A DNA stretch of 64,000 nt from Apus apus (taxonomy: Eukaryota; Chordata; Aves; Apodiformes; Apodidae): positions 5,619,001 to 5,683,000 of the forward strand of contig NC_067296.1 of the NCBI RefSeq assembly GCF_020740795.1, written 5' to 3'. A program made the translations under genes and the position numbers. Positions 12,817-25,860 of the stretch are shown here, piece after piece (within the stretch, counting starts at the first letter, position 1; each line of letters begins with the position of its first letter). The notes under the pieces are model-generated. The model did not search any database. It was not told where the DNA came from and saw only the letters and a program-made list of their open reading frames with translations.

Positions 12817-14239
12817 AACAGAAAGAGAAACTCAGCCACATGGCTCTCTGGAACTTTTTAACTTCCTACATTGTTTGGAAGTGTCAGGTCTTGCTCAGAT
12901 TAAATGGGGTTTTCAGAAAAGTCCAGCTGAGTGCCTGCAAGGGTTGGTCAAAGGAGTGGGAAGAGGATGGCAGAGGCAGTGCTGGCTCTGGAAATGCAGC
13001 CCACGGGTCACCAGAGCCAGCCAGCAGCCGAGCGTGCCTCGGAAACCAGCTAAAGGGGGTCTAAGGAGCTGGCTGCTTCGCCCCATTTCTTCCTGGAGGA
13101 TGAAGTGACAAGGAACACCCGAGTGGATGGCTGATGGGGCAGGTGGGAGGGCTGCCAGCACCGCGGGGCTTGGTGCAGGCGCCGGAGCGCGCTGAGCCCG
13201 GCTGTGCGCCCAGCACCGCGCTGCGCCGGGGCAGAGCGGGGCATTTGCCACCTCCTCCCGCCGCTGGCAAGGGAAGGGAGTGAGGAGCGAGGGGAGGCAT
13301 GGCTGGAACTGACCCCGTGTTCAGCTAGGGTGATGCTGCCAGCTGGGAATCGGGCGCTCCGGGAACACACAGGGCTCCATTCTGCCCCGGTTTGGAGCCT
13401 GGCACCAGCGGCAGGGGTGACCTGGGGGGTTTTAACCGAAGGACGGGGCAGATGCCCCCGTGGGGCACGGGCACTGCTTCCCACCCGCCTCCCCCGGGCC
13501 TGGCAGCGAGCCGGGGCTCCCCAGGGAGGCCAAGGACCTGGTTATCTCTCCTCGCTTTTCCTCCACGCTTAAAATTTTGCCTCTTTCTGACTTCAGAGAT
13601 GGGGGAACGTGGATTGCAGTCCCCGGGGGACAGCGGGGTGTCCACCCTGGTGATGGAGACGCACCGATTGCAGTGCAGGGTCTGACAAAGCAGCATTTCT
13701 CCCGTCTCTTAGAGCCGATTAACAAAAGCAAACCCCGACCCAGCCGGCTGTTCACCTGGCTGTTTAACCTCCCGAGAACCCTTTCTCCTCCCTGCTCCCA
13801 ACTCTGCCTTCCAGGTAAACACAACAACGCCGTTCTCCTGGGCAAAGAGGGGAGAGGAGAAGGGGGAGACAAGCGGCGGGGAGCCCCGCAGCTCTCCAGC
13901 CCCTCACCCGTGGGGCCCAGGACGGCGGCGGCCGCCGCTCCCACGCGTGTCCCCGGCGCGACCGGGCGGTTCCCGCAGCCGGGGGCCGGGGCGGGCCGGC
14001 AGAGCTGGTGGCGGGGGTGGCCCCCATCCCGCCGCGCTCCCGGCTGCGCGGAGCCTTCTCCCTTAAAAAAAAAAAAAAAATCAACAAACCCCACGGAGGG
14101 GAGGGGCTGCTGCTTTTTCCCCCATCCGCCGTTTCCGGTTTGCTGCCATATTCCTCTTTTTTTTTTTTTTTTTTTTTCCTCTTCTTTTCCCCTCCCCGTG
14201 GTTTCCCTCGTCCGTCCCCCCCCCCCCCTCCCCTCGTCT

Positions 14240-14497
14240 CCGTCCCTCCGCCCCGGAGAAGGGGTGCGCGGGGGCGGGCGAGGCAGCAGCGCGCCGGATC
14301 CGCGGCGCTGCGCGATGCTGCTGCTGCTGCTGCTGCTGCCGGCGCAGCCCTGAGCGCCCGGCTCGGCTCGGTTCGGCTCGGCCCGGCCCGGTGCGGGCAC
14401 GGGGGGCGGCGGCCGCGCCCCCGGAGCGGAGACAAAGCCGGGACCGAGCCCTGGAGGAGAGCGGTGGGACCGGCCCCGCTGCGCGCACAAACGGGAG
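14240..14497 (+). other. SRC: SRC non-coding leader exon 1 (left end approximate)
   Basis: A consensus GTGAGC donor at 14498 follows GC-rich sequence downstream of the polypyrimidine tract. The only ATG between about 14300 and the donor opens a 12-codon uORF. The exon would splice to 27058 or directly to 30814. Its left boundary is inferred from promoter architecture. Confidence 0.55.
14315..14353 (+). CDS. uORF in SRC leader, poly-leucine micropeptide
   Basis: An ATG is followed by seven CTG codons and then CCG GCG CAG CCC TGA. It encodes M, seven L, then PAQP (12 residues). The start context is poor (CGCGATGC). If transcription starts upstream of 14315 this is the only upstream ORF in exon 1 and could dampen SRC translation. 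The CTG run is also a potentially length-variable trinucleotide repeat. Translation is not shown. Confidence 0.3.
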   Translation: MLLLLLLLPAQP

Positions 14498-14859
14498 GTG
14501 AGCGGGACGCGACTTTGGGGCGGCTGCGGGGTCGGGGAGGGGGAATCCCGGGTCCTGGCTGGTTATTCCTGGGGGATGATCCGGTGGGAGATGCCCCGGG
14601 GTCCGCCCGTGGGAGCCGGCGGGAGTGTTTCCATAGTCTTGTGAGTTGGTTGTGGGTCCGGTCGGTGGTGCTGGCAGTTTGTCGTGGTGGCTGTGGGTCC
14701 AGCTGGGGATGGCCAAGCTCCGGTGGGGCAGCCAGGGGGTCCGGCAGCGGGGGCTGCCCGGGAGCTGGCTCTGGGTCCCGACAAGGATGCTCGTGGTCTG
14801 GCTGTAGGTTTTTGGTGGGGCAGTCTCGGGTCCGGCAGCGGGTGCACATGGTCTGGTGG

Positions 14860-14919
14860 GTCTGGCTGTGGGTCTGGCTGTGGGTCTGGCTGTGGGTCTG
14901 GCTGTGGGTCTGGCTGGGG
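14860..14919 (+). repeat. 12-bp minisatellite, five copies
   Basis: The unit GTCTGGCTGTGG is repeated five times in tandem; the last copy reads GTCTGGCTGGGG. Looser relatives of the unit (GTCCGG, GTCCAGCTGGGG) are scattered from about 14.58 to 15.0 kb, as if the whole stretch grew by slippage. Confidence 0.9.
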
Positions 14920-16893
14920 ATGCCACTGCTCTAGGGGGGAGCTGTGGGTCCAGCTGGGAATGCTGAGGGTCTAACAGGGCGGCCGTGGGGTCCGGCGGGG
15001 CGGCACCGCCTGCCTGCAACTCCCCTTTGTTGTGATCAGGGGCTGCGGGGGGACCCCCGGGAGTGCAGGGCGGGGAGAGCCGGGCTGTATGTAGGCCAGG
15101 ACATGAAATATTCATCGCCCCCCTGCTTTGATGTCTCCTGATCCGCTTCCCTTGTCGTGTTTGCTCACCGGTAATTCTGGGGCTCGTGTCCAGCCCCAGT
15201 GGGCCTCGAGAGCTGTGTCTGACCAGGCTCCTCGCCGTGTCCCTTGCCGGGGCTGGCTGGCTCCAGCCTGCTGAGGGGCCGCAGAGCCCCGCGTTTCCCA
15301 ATTCAAGGCTTTCTCCAGCCGGGAAGTTCCCCAGTTGCAACCTGGGCGTTCAGCCCCTATGCGTGGCTGTGAGCGTTGACACTGGTGTGTCCCCACCGCC
15401 CCTGTCACAGCCCCTGCTGCCACAGAACAGCATCATGTTTTTTGTCCTGAGCCACCCTGGGCTCGGGGTGGGCTTTTACCCCTGCTCGCTGCCCGGGAAC
15501 CCTCCTGCCAGTGCCGCTGTGTCCCGGTGCTGTTTGGGACGGGCACGGGGGGGCAGCCGGCAGGGTTGGGACCCACCACACAGGGCTGTGTGTGCCCTGG
15601 GGACACGGGCTAGGAAGGGGGTGTGGGGGGGGGGGATGGCACTGACCCTGGTCTGCTCCTGCCTGGTGCTGAGCATCATCTCGGGGAGCTGCACAGAGAC
15701 CCACTGGAAATGAGTGGGGGTCTGCCCCATCTCCCCCCGTTTTGCTGGCCCTGCACAGCACACGCTTCCCCTGGCCCTTCCCCACCCCGGCCGCTGCTGC
15801 TGCCCGTGTGCTCAGACCCCCGCACTCGGGGCTGGGAATTGACTGTGGTCCTGATCCCGGTCCCAGTCCTGGTCTGGCTCCCAGTGCCGTTGAGCAGCAT
15901 TGGGTCAGTAAAGGTCGTAGGTGGCGGGGAGCGTGTTGTGCCACCCTGCGTGAGCCGTGCAAAGGGAGAGACATGATGTGGTTGTTCCGTGCAGCCAGGG
16001 GCACCCCCCAGACAGGTCCCCGTGGCATTAGGAGCTGCGGGCAGCAGAGGGGGCAGTGCCTGGGGGGTTGATGGGGTGAGCTCCTGCCTGGGGCCGGCGC
16101 TGCCTGCGCAGTGGGGACAGGGCAGCAGGTACCCAGCAGTGCTGTACGCAAACCGAGCTGCGGGAAGGTGGCAACAAAAGACTTGGTTTTTCTTCCTCGT
16201 GCCTGGCTGGTGCTCCCCGGAGGAGGAGGAGGTGTACGGCAGCAGGGAGCTGGAGCTTTGTCACTCTCTCCTCTCAGCTGAGCAGATTCCCACTGCCAGC
16301 AGTGACCAGAGTGCATGTGGGAGGACCTCTCCCAAGGTCCAGCTGTGAATGGTGGGAAGCTGTTCGTCCCTGCCAGGCTGAGACCTGCCTCAGCACCCGG
16401 CAGCTCAACATGTGCCTGGGCTCCCTGTGCAGCACGTGGTGGTCAAACAAGGGCAGGGGCTGGCAGGGATCTCTGGGGAGGGGTGAGAATCGGGATGTGC
16501 AGGGGGACATCAGCAATCTTGCACTTTAAAGCAATACCCTTTTTGTTATTGCCACTGTGGGGCTGCTCCTGACACTGTTGCAGTCAGAGAGGCTGGTCCT
16601 GGGCTGCCTGGTGCTCAGCGAGGTGTTCTGTGCTGCTTTGTGCTGGCTCAGGATCCATCCCATAGCAAAACTGTGGCCGTTCAGTGTCTGTGAGCTGGGG
16701 CTCGTGTGCTGGCTCCCCAGGGAGCCTTGTCTCTGTAATCATTAGCCAGTTACTGCTTGGTTGTCAGAGAAGGGCACCTTTGCTTGAAAGGTCGAGGGTC
16801 CGTTCCCAGTTCCAGGCTTTGACCCGGGAGCAGAAGGGCAGAAGTTCCTCCAAATACCTTGCTCCAGTGACTCTGCCAAAATAAAGCTTGATG

Positions 16894-16937
16894 ATTTTAT
16901 ATATTTATTTTATTTTTTTATTTTATTTTATTTTTTT
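16894..16937 (+). repeat. ATTTT-rich simple repeat
   Basis: An A/T-only stretch with TATTTTATTTT-type units sits in otherwise GC-rich intron. It is preceded by an AATAAA at 16880-16885. The arrangement could be the remnant tail of a retroposon or a cryptic poly(A) site, but no retroposon body was recognised. Confidence 0.6.
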
Positions 16938-19900
16938 GGAGACAGGGTTATTTATGGGCTGGTGCAGCAGCAGTGAAGGGAAGTCCAATGTTCCCTGTCT
17001 CGATCGTTAGTGGCCTTGCAGTGCTCCCTGTGTGATGGAGATGCCCTAACGATAGCTCTGCCCTTTAATGACTTTGTGCCAGAGTGATTGAAACTCATGG
17101 AAGTACCACGGGGAGGCAGAAGGGGCTGTCTAAGCCCCTAGCCCGGAAGCTGGGGGATGAGACAGGGAAAAGAGCTGCACTTTGAGGTGACAAGACGCGG
17201 AGGCAGGAGGCTGCTTTGCTGCCATGGTGGCATCAGCAGACCTGAGGCAGGGATGGCCTTTAGCAGCATGTGCCACTCCTGGAAAGCAGCATCGTTTCAC
17301 TGGGCTCACCAAGGTGAGGAGGGGATGGGCCATGGGGCTCCTGTGCCTCCCAAATCTTGTCTGCCGCTAGTGCCAGGATCATCACTGAGCTGAAGCTCTT
17401 ATCTAATGAGACCTGAAGGACTTGGCCTGTGACATCTCATTTCAGTGATCAGCAAATGCATGTAACATCTTGAAAGAGAAAAGGTAGGAAGCGACCAAAG
17501 AGTCTGTGCCTCCTCCCAGTGTGTCAAAGGGGAGAACCCACGAGCATCACTGGGACAAAGTGCCGTGCTCCTGGCATCGCTGGGGGAAATTTGAAAGCCT
17601 ATCTGAAGTGCTATTGTTTCCTGGACTGTCTATTTTGCAGCTCGGTTTCCAACTTGTTCCTTTATCTCTCGGAACAATTTCCCATCTGAGCTCCAACACA
17701 CATCCCATCAGCCACGGGAAACAGCCTCGGCACGTGGTAGCGTGTCCCTCACGCTGCTCCTTGTGGGAGAGGTCCTGTTAATCCAATGCCCCAGAGCAGC
17801 TCGGACCTCAGGATGGAAATAGCATGGATTGTCCCTGTTTCCAGCCCCAACCTCCTCCTCTTTCTGTTGGCCTGTAGCTGCGGGTGCTGCAGAGCGACTC
17901 CCCCGGGGCTCGCGCCTGGCTGAAGTTTCCGCCCATCAGCAAAAAAAGAGCCTGTTTTAAAGCAGGCCTCAGAAAAATCATCACGCCTTTGGTCCTTCAT
18001 CTTCTGATGGGCGTCATGAGATAGTCTGGTGCATCATCCACTTAGGAGGGAGGAGAAAAAAACCAAATAATTATAATTAATTGGCTGAGTGTGGCTACGC
18101 TGTGTGGGCTGCGGTCGGTGCTCGGGTGCACCCAGGTCCCCAACTTGGCCCCGTGTTGGCACAGGCGACCTCAGCACTGGCTGCAGCAGGAACTGGTGCT
18201 GCTTTGCACATGCCTCTGCACATGCATGCTTTGAAAATAAAGCCCTGAAACAGATTTCAGTAACAAATGTGGTTTGAACGTGGGCCAGGAACCAGGACCT
18301 GCAAATCTGCGCACTTGCCCTTTAGGCTACGGATCTGCTGGCTGCCCTTGCTGCCGAGCTGGGAGGTGTCTGGGGGGCTGGCAGGGCTGGGATGGGGGGG
18401 GGGATGGACTTTAGAGAAACCTGCCTGAGCCCCTTGGCTCCAGGTGGTCTTGGTGGAGATGCAGCATCTGAAATATCCATAGGTTGGTGGGCTCGTTTGG
18501 AGGAATTTGGGAACAGAACTGCCTGGGTGTTTAAAGCAAAAATATAAGAAACGGGGCACATGCGTAGGGAGCCTGTCCTGGCACTGGGATGGCTTTGGGG
18601 TCTGTGGCAAAGGGTGAGCACCTAAGGCACATGCTTCCTTTCCTGGACTGTCAGTCACAGTGGCTGGCCCAAGAGTTTCCCAGCCCTGTCCTGTGCTTGA
18701 CCTGTTGCGGTCTTGCTCTCATGACTGTGAGGTTTTGGCTGTTAGAACTGGATGGATGGAGGAAAACCTGACTGCCTGCTGCAAAAATAGCTTCTACCCA
18801 GCATGGCTGCTCCCGTCCTTCCCAGCTGTATCTGGCAATCTCAGCTACCAAAAGCCTGGGAAACAAGGTTAAAAGCTGACTGCGTTGTCCCCTCCTCCGT
18901 GGGTGGGATTCACAAGCCCAGCCTGTCCTGAAGGGAGGACGACAGGACAGGGAAGGTGTCCACACTGTTGCTGGAAGTTGGTGAGGCTTTATATCAAGTG
19001 TGTGCCTCAGTTTCCCTCTCCTGCCTGTCTCTGCCCCCATGCAGGCACCGTGGGCAAAGCTGTTCTTTATATGGGGCAAATATAACCTGATCTCCACGAA
19101 GCACCACTGCCCTCCTCACCTGCTCTGCTGCAGCCACCAGTGATGTTTTTGAGGGTTTCCTCTCCAACTCATGGACCAGCTGGGCACCACCTTCCCCAGC
19201 CAAAACCAGCCCTCTCGGCTCAGTGGTTTTATGGTTCTGCTGGTGCCAGTGGCAGCAGGGTTGCGCAGTGCCATTCTGGGCTCTGGTTCCTCCTGGGCAA
19301 GAAATGTGTTCTTGGTCACTTCTGCAAAAAAAAAAATCAACATGAAAAGGCTGTTGGAGTTGCTCCCTACTCGGCTGGGTCCTTTCCCTCCCCTGCCCAT
19401 TGGTGAGCTGTGCTGAGGAAGGGATCAGGAAGCCTTGGGGGGAGCTGGTGGTGAGCACCCGGGCAGGGAGGGTGTTGTGGGATGAGGAAAGGGTGTGTGT
19501 GGAGCTGCAGAAGTCCCCGTGACCAGGATGAGTTTTGTGCTCAGACAGTTGAGTTTGGAAGTGTGTGGGGTGGGAAGGCTCAGGGGGGCAAGGACTGGTG
19601 TGTGTGGCTGGGGCTGGGCAAGGAGAGCAGCACCTGGGGCAGCTGCAGGGAGCTGCCTGCACCCGTGCAGAGCCGTGTGTGGATGTGCTTGTGCCTGTGT
19701 GTTCATGCACTAACCTGAGCCCCTTCTTTGGGCACGGGGATGGCTCTCGTGCCGTGGTGTGGGTGGGCTCTGCTGAAGCCACCTGGAGCCACAGGTGCTG
19801 GAAGCAGAGGAGGTGCCCTGCATCCTCTCATCCCTTCAGTCCGTCCCCACGGGCCCTGCCCGAGGGCAGGGAGGGGGCAGAGGCACCTCAGGATGCTTAT

Positions 19901-20586
19901 TTTGGGTAGGAAGGGCCACACAGGGGAGGGCTGGGGAGATGCCACGGGAGGGTGTAAGGTCCATGTGCAGCTCATCCCGCACTGGTGTTGGTGGCTGGAG
20001 GCAGGTTCCCGGCACCTCCAGCCCATCTCTGCTCCCGGGTGTGTGGAGCCCGGCTCTCCCCTCCAGGAGCGACAGGGACAGAAGACACCAGCTCAGCGTT
20101 TTTCTTTGTTTTTCCTCTGCTCGGGCTGTTTACAGCGAGCACCGTTTGGGGCTGCACCTCCCAGCCAGCTTCTCTCCCGCCGGCTCCCGCGGAGCTGCCG
20201 AGCATCCTGCTCGCCTCTGGAGAGGCTGGGGAATCCGACACACCTTTTTGGGTATGGAAATGCTGTCGAGGGCTGGCTGGTCTTTTCCATTTGCTCCTCA
20301 AGACCCTCCCTGGTTGCTTGCTCTGACGCATCCTGAGCGCTTTGCTTTGTTTTGGTGGTGCAGATGGGAGTGGCCACGGGGACCAGCATCTCTCCGGGCT
20401 CTGTCACTGGCTCTGATGGTGCTGAGACCAGAGAGCACGGTCCTGGGCTGTGCCCACTGCTGTGGGAGCTGCTTCTGGTCCCATCCATGTCCGTGGAGGT
20501 GGAAGCAGGAGTCAAGTGTGTATCACAGGAGATTGATCTTGACCCACAGCCACCCACTGCCCCCATAGCATGCATGTGTTGGGGCT

Positions 20587-20632
20587 GGTGGCCCCAGGGT
20601 TTTGGTGGCCCCGGGGTTCTGGTGGCCCCATG
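20587..20632 (+). repeat. 17-bp tandem triplicate
   Basis: GGTGGCCCC starts at 20587, 20604 and 20621, a period of 17, with the intervening bases mostly conserved (GGGTTTT, GGGTTCT). Confidence 0.85.
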
Positions 20633-23600
20633 CTTCCCAGGAAAACATGGCTTGTGTTGGGCAGATGGCCCAGAATCTCAAAGTAACCCAGGAAAATAAG
20701 CTGATCAATTTGCTGTGTGAGATTCTGCTTGTATGTTTGGAACCGTTCAGGGCTGTGCAAAGCGGGAAGTGTTGAAAATTGGCAATGGAAGATCCTCAAA
20801 CCCTGCTTTGCTTCTCCTTCTTAGCCTCCCATTGCAGTGAACCCTGCACGTGTCCTGCCAAGGACAACCCTTGTGTTGAGGGTGCAAATACCTTCCCTGC
20901 ATTTTCCCTTTTTTACCAGAGAGTGTTTCAGTTCCTGCTCTGTTCCTGGGAGAGTTTCTAGCAGGTTTTGAGCCATGGAGGTCCTGCAGGACCCCTTGGC
21001 AGGGTAGCAGCCTGTGCCAGAGGGACGCTGGAGCCCCAGGAGCTTTTCTCCTGGCTGGACTGGACGAGCTGGTTTCTCTGAAAGTGGAAATGTTTGAGCA
21101 GTGACGCCAGCGTGGCCAGGGATGGTTGTAACTTGCTCAGATCCTGAGGTTTTCTGCCTCCTTGCATGTTCCTTGCCCCCTTCCTCCCCCTGCCCCAGAG
21201 ATTTGCCACCTGCCTGCATTGCTGTCCTTGCCTGGGGCTGAAATCACTGCCGTGCTGTTGGGTGTGGTGTCCCTCAAGCTGCTGCACATGCTGGTGGCAG
21301 CATCATTTTGGCTGGATCTGAGCTGCCCATCAAGTCCCATCAGCCTCTTGCTGCCCCCTCCCCAGGAGTCAGGCACAGGCCGTGGCCATCCCCAGGGAGC
21401 AGCTAGGGCAGATGTCTCCTTCCAGAAAGCAGAAGCAAACTCCATTTCCTGGAGCCTGAGGCCAGCCACAGTGGGAGAGGCACTGCAGAAATGGGGAACA
21501 GAAATCCTCCCTCCTCCTCGAGAGGTCAGCTTGTATCACCCTGTGTCTGTCACCCCTCGCAGGGCTGCTCCCTTGTCCTGGTGCTTTGCCTGGAGGAGGA
21601 CAGGATCACTGTTGATGTGATGGGGCTGTGGGAAACCAGAGAATTACGTGGTGGGCACTGGGAGCCCGTGGATGCCAGCATGCTCAAGGGCTGATACTGA
21701 AAATGTACATTTTGGGGGGCACTGAAGCCCCTGTACCAAGCCAGAGGGCTGCTTTTGGGGAAGCACTGCCCTGTGGCTCCAGGCAGTCCCAGTGGCCAGG
21801 AGCTCTGGCTCCTAGTGCTACACTGGCTTGACACTGGTGCTTCCCTGCCCCAAGGGCACTTCTGCTCTCCAAAACATTTCCTTTCTGTTTCCTTCTCCTT
21901 GGCAGGAAGAGGGCATTGCCCTCATCACTTGTCTAGGAGAAGCTGGCTTCAGGTTAACCCAGGCCAAGGTCTTTGTGCGCCTTTGAAAAGTGTTTGCAGG
22001 AGCTGGTTGGGCAATTCCTGGCTTTGGCTGGTGTCCCAGTGGGAATGCTGGAAGTGTAGGCTGAGTTGGGCTGGGAGGCAGAGGCAGGCATCCCTGCTCT
22101 GACCTGCAGTGCCAGTGAGGTCAGGCTGCACAGTGCCCAGGCAGCTTTGATCCCACCGCCTCTCCAAGCTCTGTTCCTGTGCTGGAACACCCTCCTGGTG
22201 AAAAAGCTTATTTTTCCATCTCTAATTGCCAGGATGTCCTGGCAGTGGCAAAAGGGATGGGGGTGCATGGTGGCTGAGAACTGAGGTGCTCCCCTCTGCC
22301 CCATGGCTCCCTTGTCCTTGTGTGTGTAAGCAGCAGACTCCAGCTGGGTTTGTGGGAGCCATGTGCTTGTTCCCTGCCTGTCCCAAAGTGCTTGTGCATG
22401 GATAACAGGGAACAGCAGAGGCTCCAGGAGGATTGACTTTCATTTCCTCCCTGACCCTAAACACTTCCTATCAGCACCCTGAACCGGGAGGGTCTCCATT
22501 AGACCAGAGCAGGGGGCGGGAGGAGCTGCAGGAGCCCTGATGTTTGGGGTGTCTCTGTTGCAGCACAGAGGTGGGAAGGGGTGCTGTGTCCCTGCTGGCA
22601 TCCCACACAGCCCCTGGGCAAGGGCTGCAGCTCCCAGCACCCACCACACAGCACAGCTCTGGGTGGAATGCCCAGGAGTGCTGTGCCAGGAGCTCACTCC
22701 GTGGCGTGTTGGCTGGAAAAGGCAGCTGCCAGCTCCCTCCAGAGCCCTTCACGCTGCAGAACATTGAAAACCTTCTGCCTCTGAGGGAGCTCTGAGTGTG
22801 CAAAGCTTTGCCAGCTCCCAGAGACCTGGTGCGTGGGGCCGTGGCTGAGCATGGTGCTGGCTCAGCCCGAGCTGCCCGCACCCACCCACCAGGGACCTCA
22901 AGTGGTGGTCCTGCTGGCACCCAGCGCTGCCTCAGGGTGGTGATGGGGATGTGACACGGCGTAGCGATGGCCACCTTCCCTTCTTCCATCTCCTGGGGGA
23001 GAAAAAGGATAAAACAGAGCACTCAGCAGCTTGGCACCAGCAAGCACAACTTGCCGCACGTCTCACTGGCTCTGGGCAGCCACGTGTGTTATTGCAGGGA
23101 AATAAAGCCTGCAACTTTTCCTTGTCAGCCTTACAAAAGACAGTGCTTGTGGGGGACCTGCTGATGGGCCTCCCCTGCCCTCGGCCAGCTGTGGGGGCTG
23201 CAGGGGGCAGCACAGCTGTGTGCAGCCACTGGTGTTGGCACAGCCACTGCCCATCACCCCAGCAAGCCAAAAACTGCCTGTCGAGGGGCTGGCCCTGCTA
23301 TGGTGGGGAGAGCTTGAGCTCCCTGCGTGTGTGCTTGGTGTTTCCCAGTTCCTCGGACAGATAAACATCCAGAACTTGATTTTGTGCTTCATGAATTTGC
23401 TTTGGTCTTTTAAACTCCCTGTTTTGACATGACTTTTCAGAGGCATTTTGCATCACTCCCAACCCAGACTCTCCCCCATGCTTCGGAGGGTGAATTTGGA
23501 TGCTTGATTTAATTATCCTTTCCCCTTTCATGACCCACTGGCCCCTGCTAGCTTGGGCTGTGCAGTTTTAATTAACATGGTTTTAAATTTAACGGGAGTT

Positions 23601-25860
23601 GACAGGGTTGTATAGGAGGGGCTGGGACTTATGTCTGGGGGGAGTGTGTAGCTGGGCCCCTGGGCAGCAGCCATGCTGCCCTCCCCTCTTCTCTGACAGT
23701 GATTCCTTTCATCTGGGAGAGTTTTCCATCAGCTGGGAGGAGTAAGAAGAGGGCTTGGGTGCCTTAACACAGATGCCTTCAACACGCAGTCACTGAGCAA
23801 ACTGGGGGTTCTGGGTGGGCATCGGGGGGCACCTGCACATGGAAGTAACTCCCCTGATTGCCAGATTGGAGCTGAGATGAAGCGACTATCCCTACATCTT
23901 TTCTTTTGTTTTAGGAATCAGTATAAGTGAGAAACAAGTGTCCTTGCAGAGGAGAAGGGCTAGAAGCATGACCTAGGTGTGCCTTCATGTTGTCAGCCAG
24001 ACAGCGTAGGATCTGTGACACCAGACCCTGGTGTACGGGGCTGGGGGAGTAGCTCCCGATTTTTCACCAGCCCTCAGGACTCATTGCAGTGGGGCTGCTC
24101 CCAGCCTGGCAAAGATGTGCCCCTGTGTTCCCCTTCTTGTACCGAGCAAAGCTCTGTGGCACAGGACAGGGGATGGGAATTGTTTTTTCCACAGGGGACA
24201 TAAACCTGCTGTATGTGGGTGGCAGGAGGGGCTGTTGGGCTGAGCCAGGTCAGGCTGACCCCACTGTCAGGGGAGATGCAGGGAATGGCCTGGTGCCCTT
24301 TGCCTCTTGCCTGCCTCCAAGCCAGGTTTTGTTTTTAATAGCACACCTGGCAGGCAGCTTCTGTGTGTCCATGACTGTGCCCCCAGTCCTGCTGGCAGGG
24401 GGTCGGCTGCATGCAGAGGGGGATGGAGCGGGTCGGGGTGGGTTTGGGATCACCAGTCTCTGCTCCTTCCCATCCCCAGTGCCTGCTGCAGGGCTGGGTG
24501 CTGTGAGGCTGCTTTGTCTCGCCCGCCATCCCGCGCGCTTCATTTTTCAGTCTGGCGTGAGACAGGTGCCGTTATTAATCTTGACAGGGCTTTGCTCACT
24601 GGGGACATGGCTCAGCTTGCTCCACCACCCGGCAGGGGGTGGGTGCTGATACCCCCAGCCCCTTGCCCACCTCTCCCCCATCCCCTTTGCTGGTGGGGCC
24701 CCAAGGACGGAGCCTGTTTTGCCGGCGATGTCTCCTTCCCCAAGGCTCGGTGTCTGGTGCGGGGCCCCAGCCTGTCTCCGCATCTCCCAAGGTTTCTGCT
24801 TCTGCCGTGCTGCTGTTTTGTCTGCTCCCAATCAGTGTCTTTTGTTAGTGTCTTTGAAAAGAAGATAAGATCGTTTCCCCCTCCGCCAGCCCCGCTGGCA
24901 GCCTGGCCTTACCACGGCCATTGTATCCTTGAGCGATCCGGCGCAGCGGAAAACAGCCAGAGCGGGACCTGCTGGGGAGCAGCCAGTTCCCCCTCGCTGG
25001 TGTCTTTCCGAGAGCATCTCTGCCGTGGGGAGGTAGGGCAGAAAATCGAACCTCTTCATGCATCCCGACTTGCCAGTTAGTTTTGTCGGGGAGCATCCCT
25101 GGGGATGCTGGTGTCAGAGGAGTGGGGATGCTGGGCAGGGCAGGCGGCGTTCCCAGCGCCGGCAGGGGAGGATGGGGACGTCGCTTGTCTCGCGTGCCGT
25201 GATCTGATCCGAGCTGAGTTGTGCAGCTGAGTGTGCTTCATTTTTAATTGCTTTTGGAGAGGGGTAGGGCGGGGGTGGCCTCTTGCTGCAGCTCTCTCCT
25301 GGCTGGGCTCAGCCCTGACACCCTCCCCTCCGGCTGTGGTTCAGCCCAGCCGTGACACGGGGGTGAACTGGGGGGGCTGGGAAGACCCTGAATGCAGGAC
25401 CCAGCAGCACAGGGAGGCACGTGGGGGTGGCAGCCCTGGCAGGGTGCCCAAGCCTGTGCCAGCCATACGCTGGTTAGGATTGCAACCCCACTACTGAGTG
25501 GGTGGGCCAGGCTGTGCCACTTTCAGCCACCAGACCTGGGTGTGTGAGGGATGCGAGTGCATCCATCCCTCCTGGGGAGCTGTCCCTTCCTCCCTTCCCC
25601 TCCAGAGTACCTTGCACCTCGCTACCTCAGCGCACGCCTGACCCGCAGCTTGAGGTGTATTTGGCTTTCCCTGGTGGCTTTTTTTGGTCCCGTTGTGTCT
25701 AAATGCATCCGTGGCCTGAGCAGTGTGTGCCCAGGAGCTCAGTGGCACAGCGTGCAGGGGCGGTGGGGACGGGGGGCACCACGTGCGTATGCGGCGCAGC
25801 CTCATCGGTATGTGCTGCAGCCTGGAGTTGAGACTGCAGCTTCCCCCACCCTCCATCCCG

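Larger units (their letters stand above)
6871..13149. other. MANBAL-SRC intergenic region
   Basis: No gene was recognised on either strand. Open frames of 60-150 codons are scattered, show no family resemblance and have no matching splice partners. Composition changes from moderate GC to more G-rich towards the SRC CpG island. An A/T-rich block at about 10.38-11.16 kb and a G-tract cluster at 12.79 kb are listed separately. Confidence 0.6.
13150..14560 (+). promoter_or_regulatory. SRC: SRC CpG-island promoter with polypyrimidine tract
   Basis: The block is dense in CpG and contains NotI-like and BssHII-like sites, GC boxes and no TATA box. A long pyrimidine tract runs from about 14154 to 14250: roughly 21 T, then CT-mixed sequence, then a run of C. 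Human SRC has a housekeeping promoter, SRCPyr, that is GC-rich, TATA-less and built around polypurine:polypyrimidine tracts. The same architecture here suggests the orthologous promoter. Transcription probably starts between about 14240 and 14400, ahead of the splice donor at 14498. The exact start sites cannot be read from sequence. Confidence 0.7.

Noticed and set aside
13432-15340. Several 300-420-codon open frames on both strands around SRC exon 1
   Set aside because: They overlap in multiple frames on both strands, consist of homopolymer-encoded runs (poly-K, poly-F, poly-Q) and show no family resemblance.
15405-16316. 303-codon minus-strand open frame
   Set aside because: Pro/Ser-rich translation of a G-rich intron; no homologous features.
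16860-16940. Retroposon insertion ending in ATTTT repeats
   Set aside because: No identifiable element body or target-site duplication; listed only as simple repeat.
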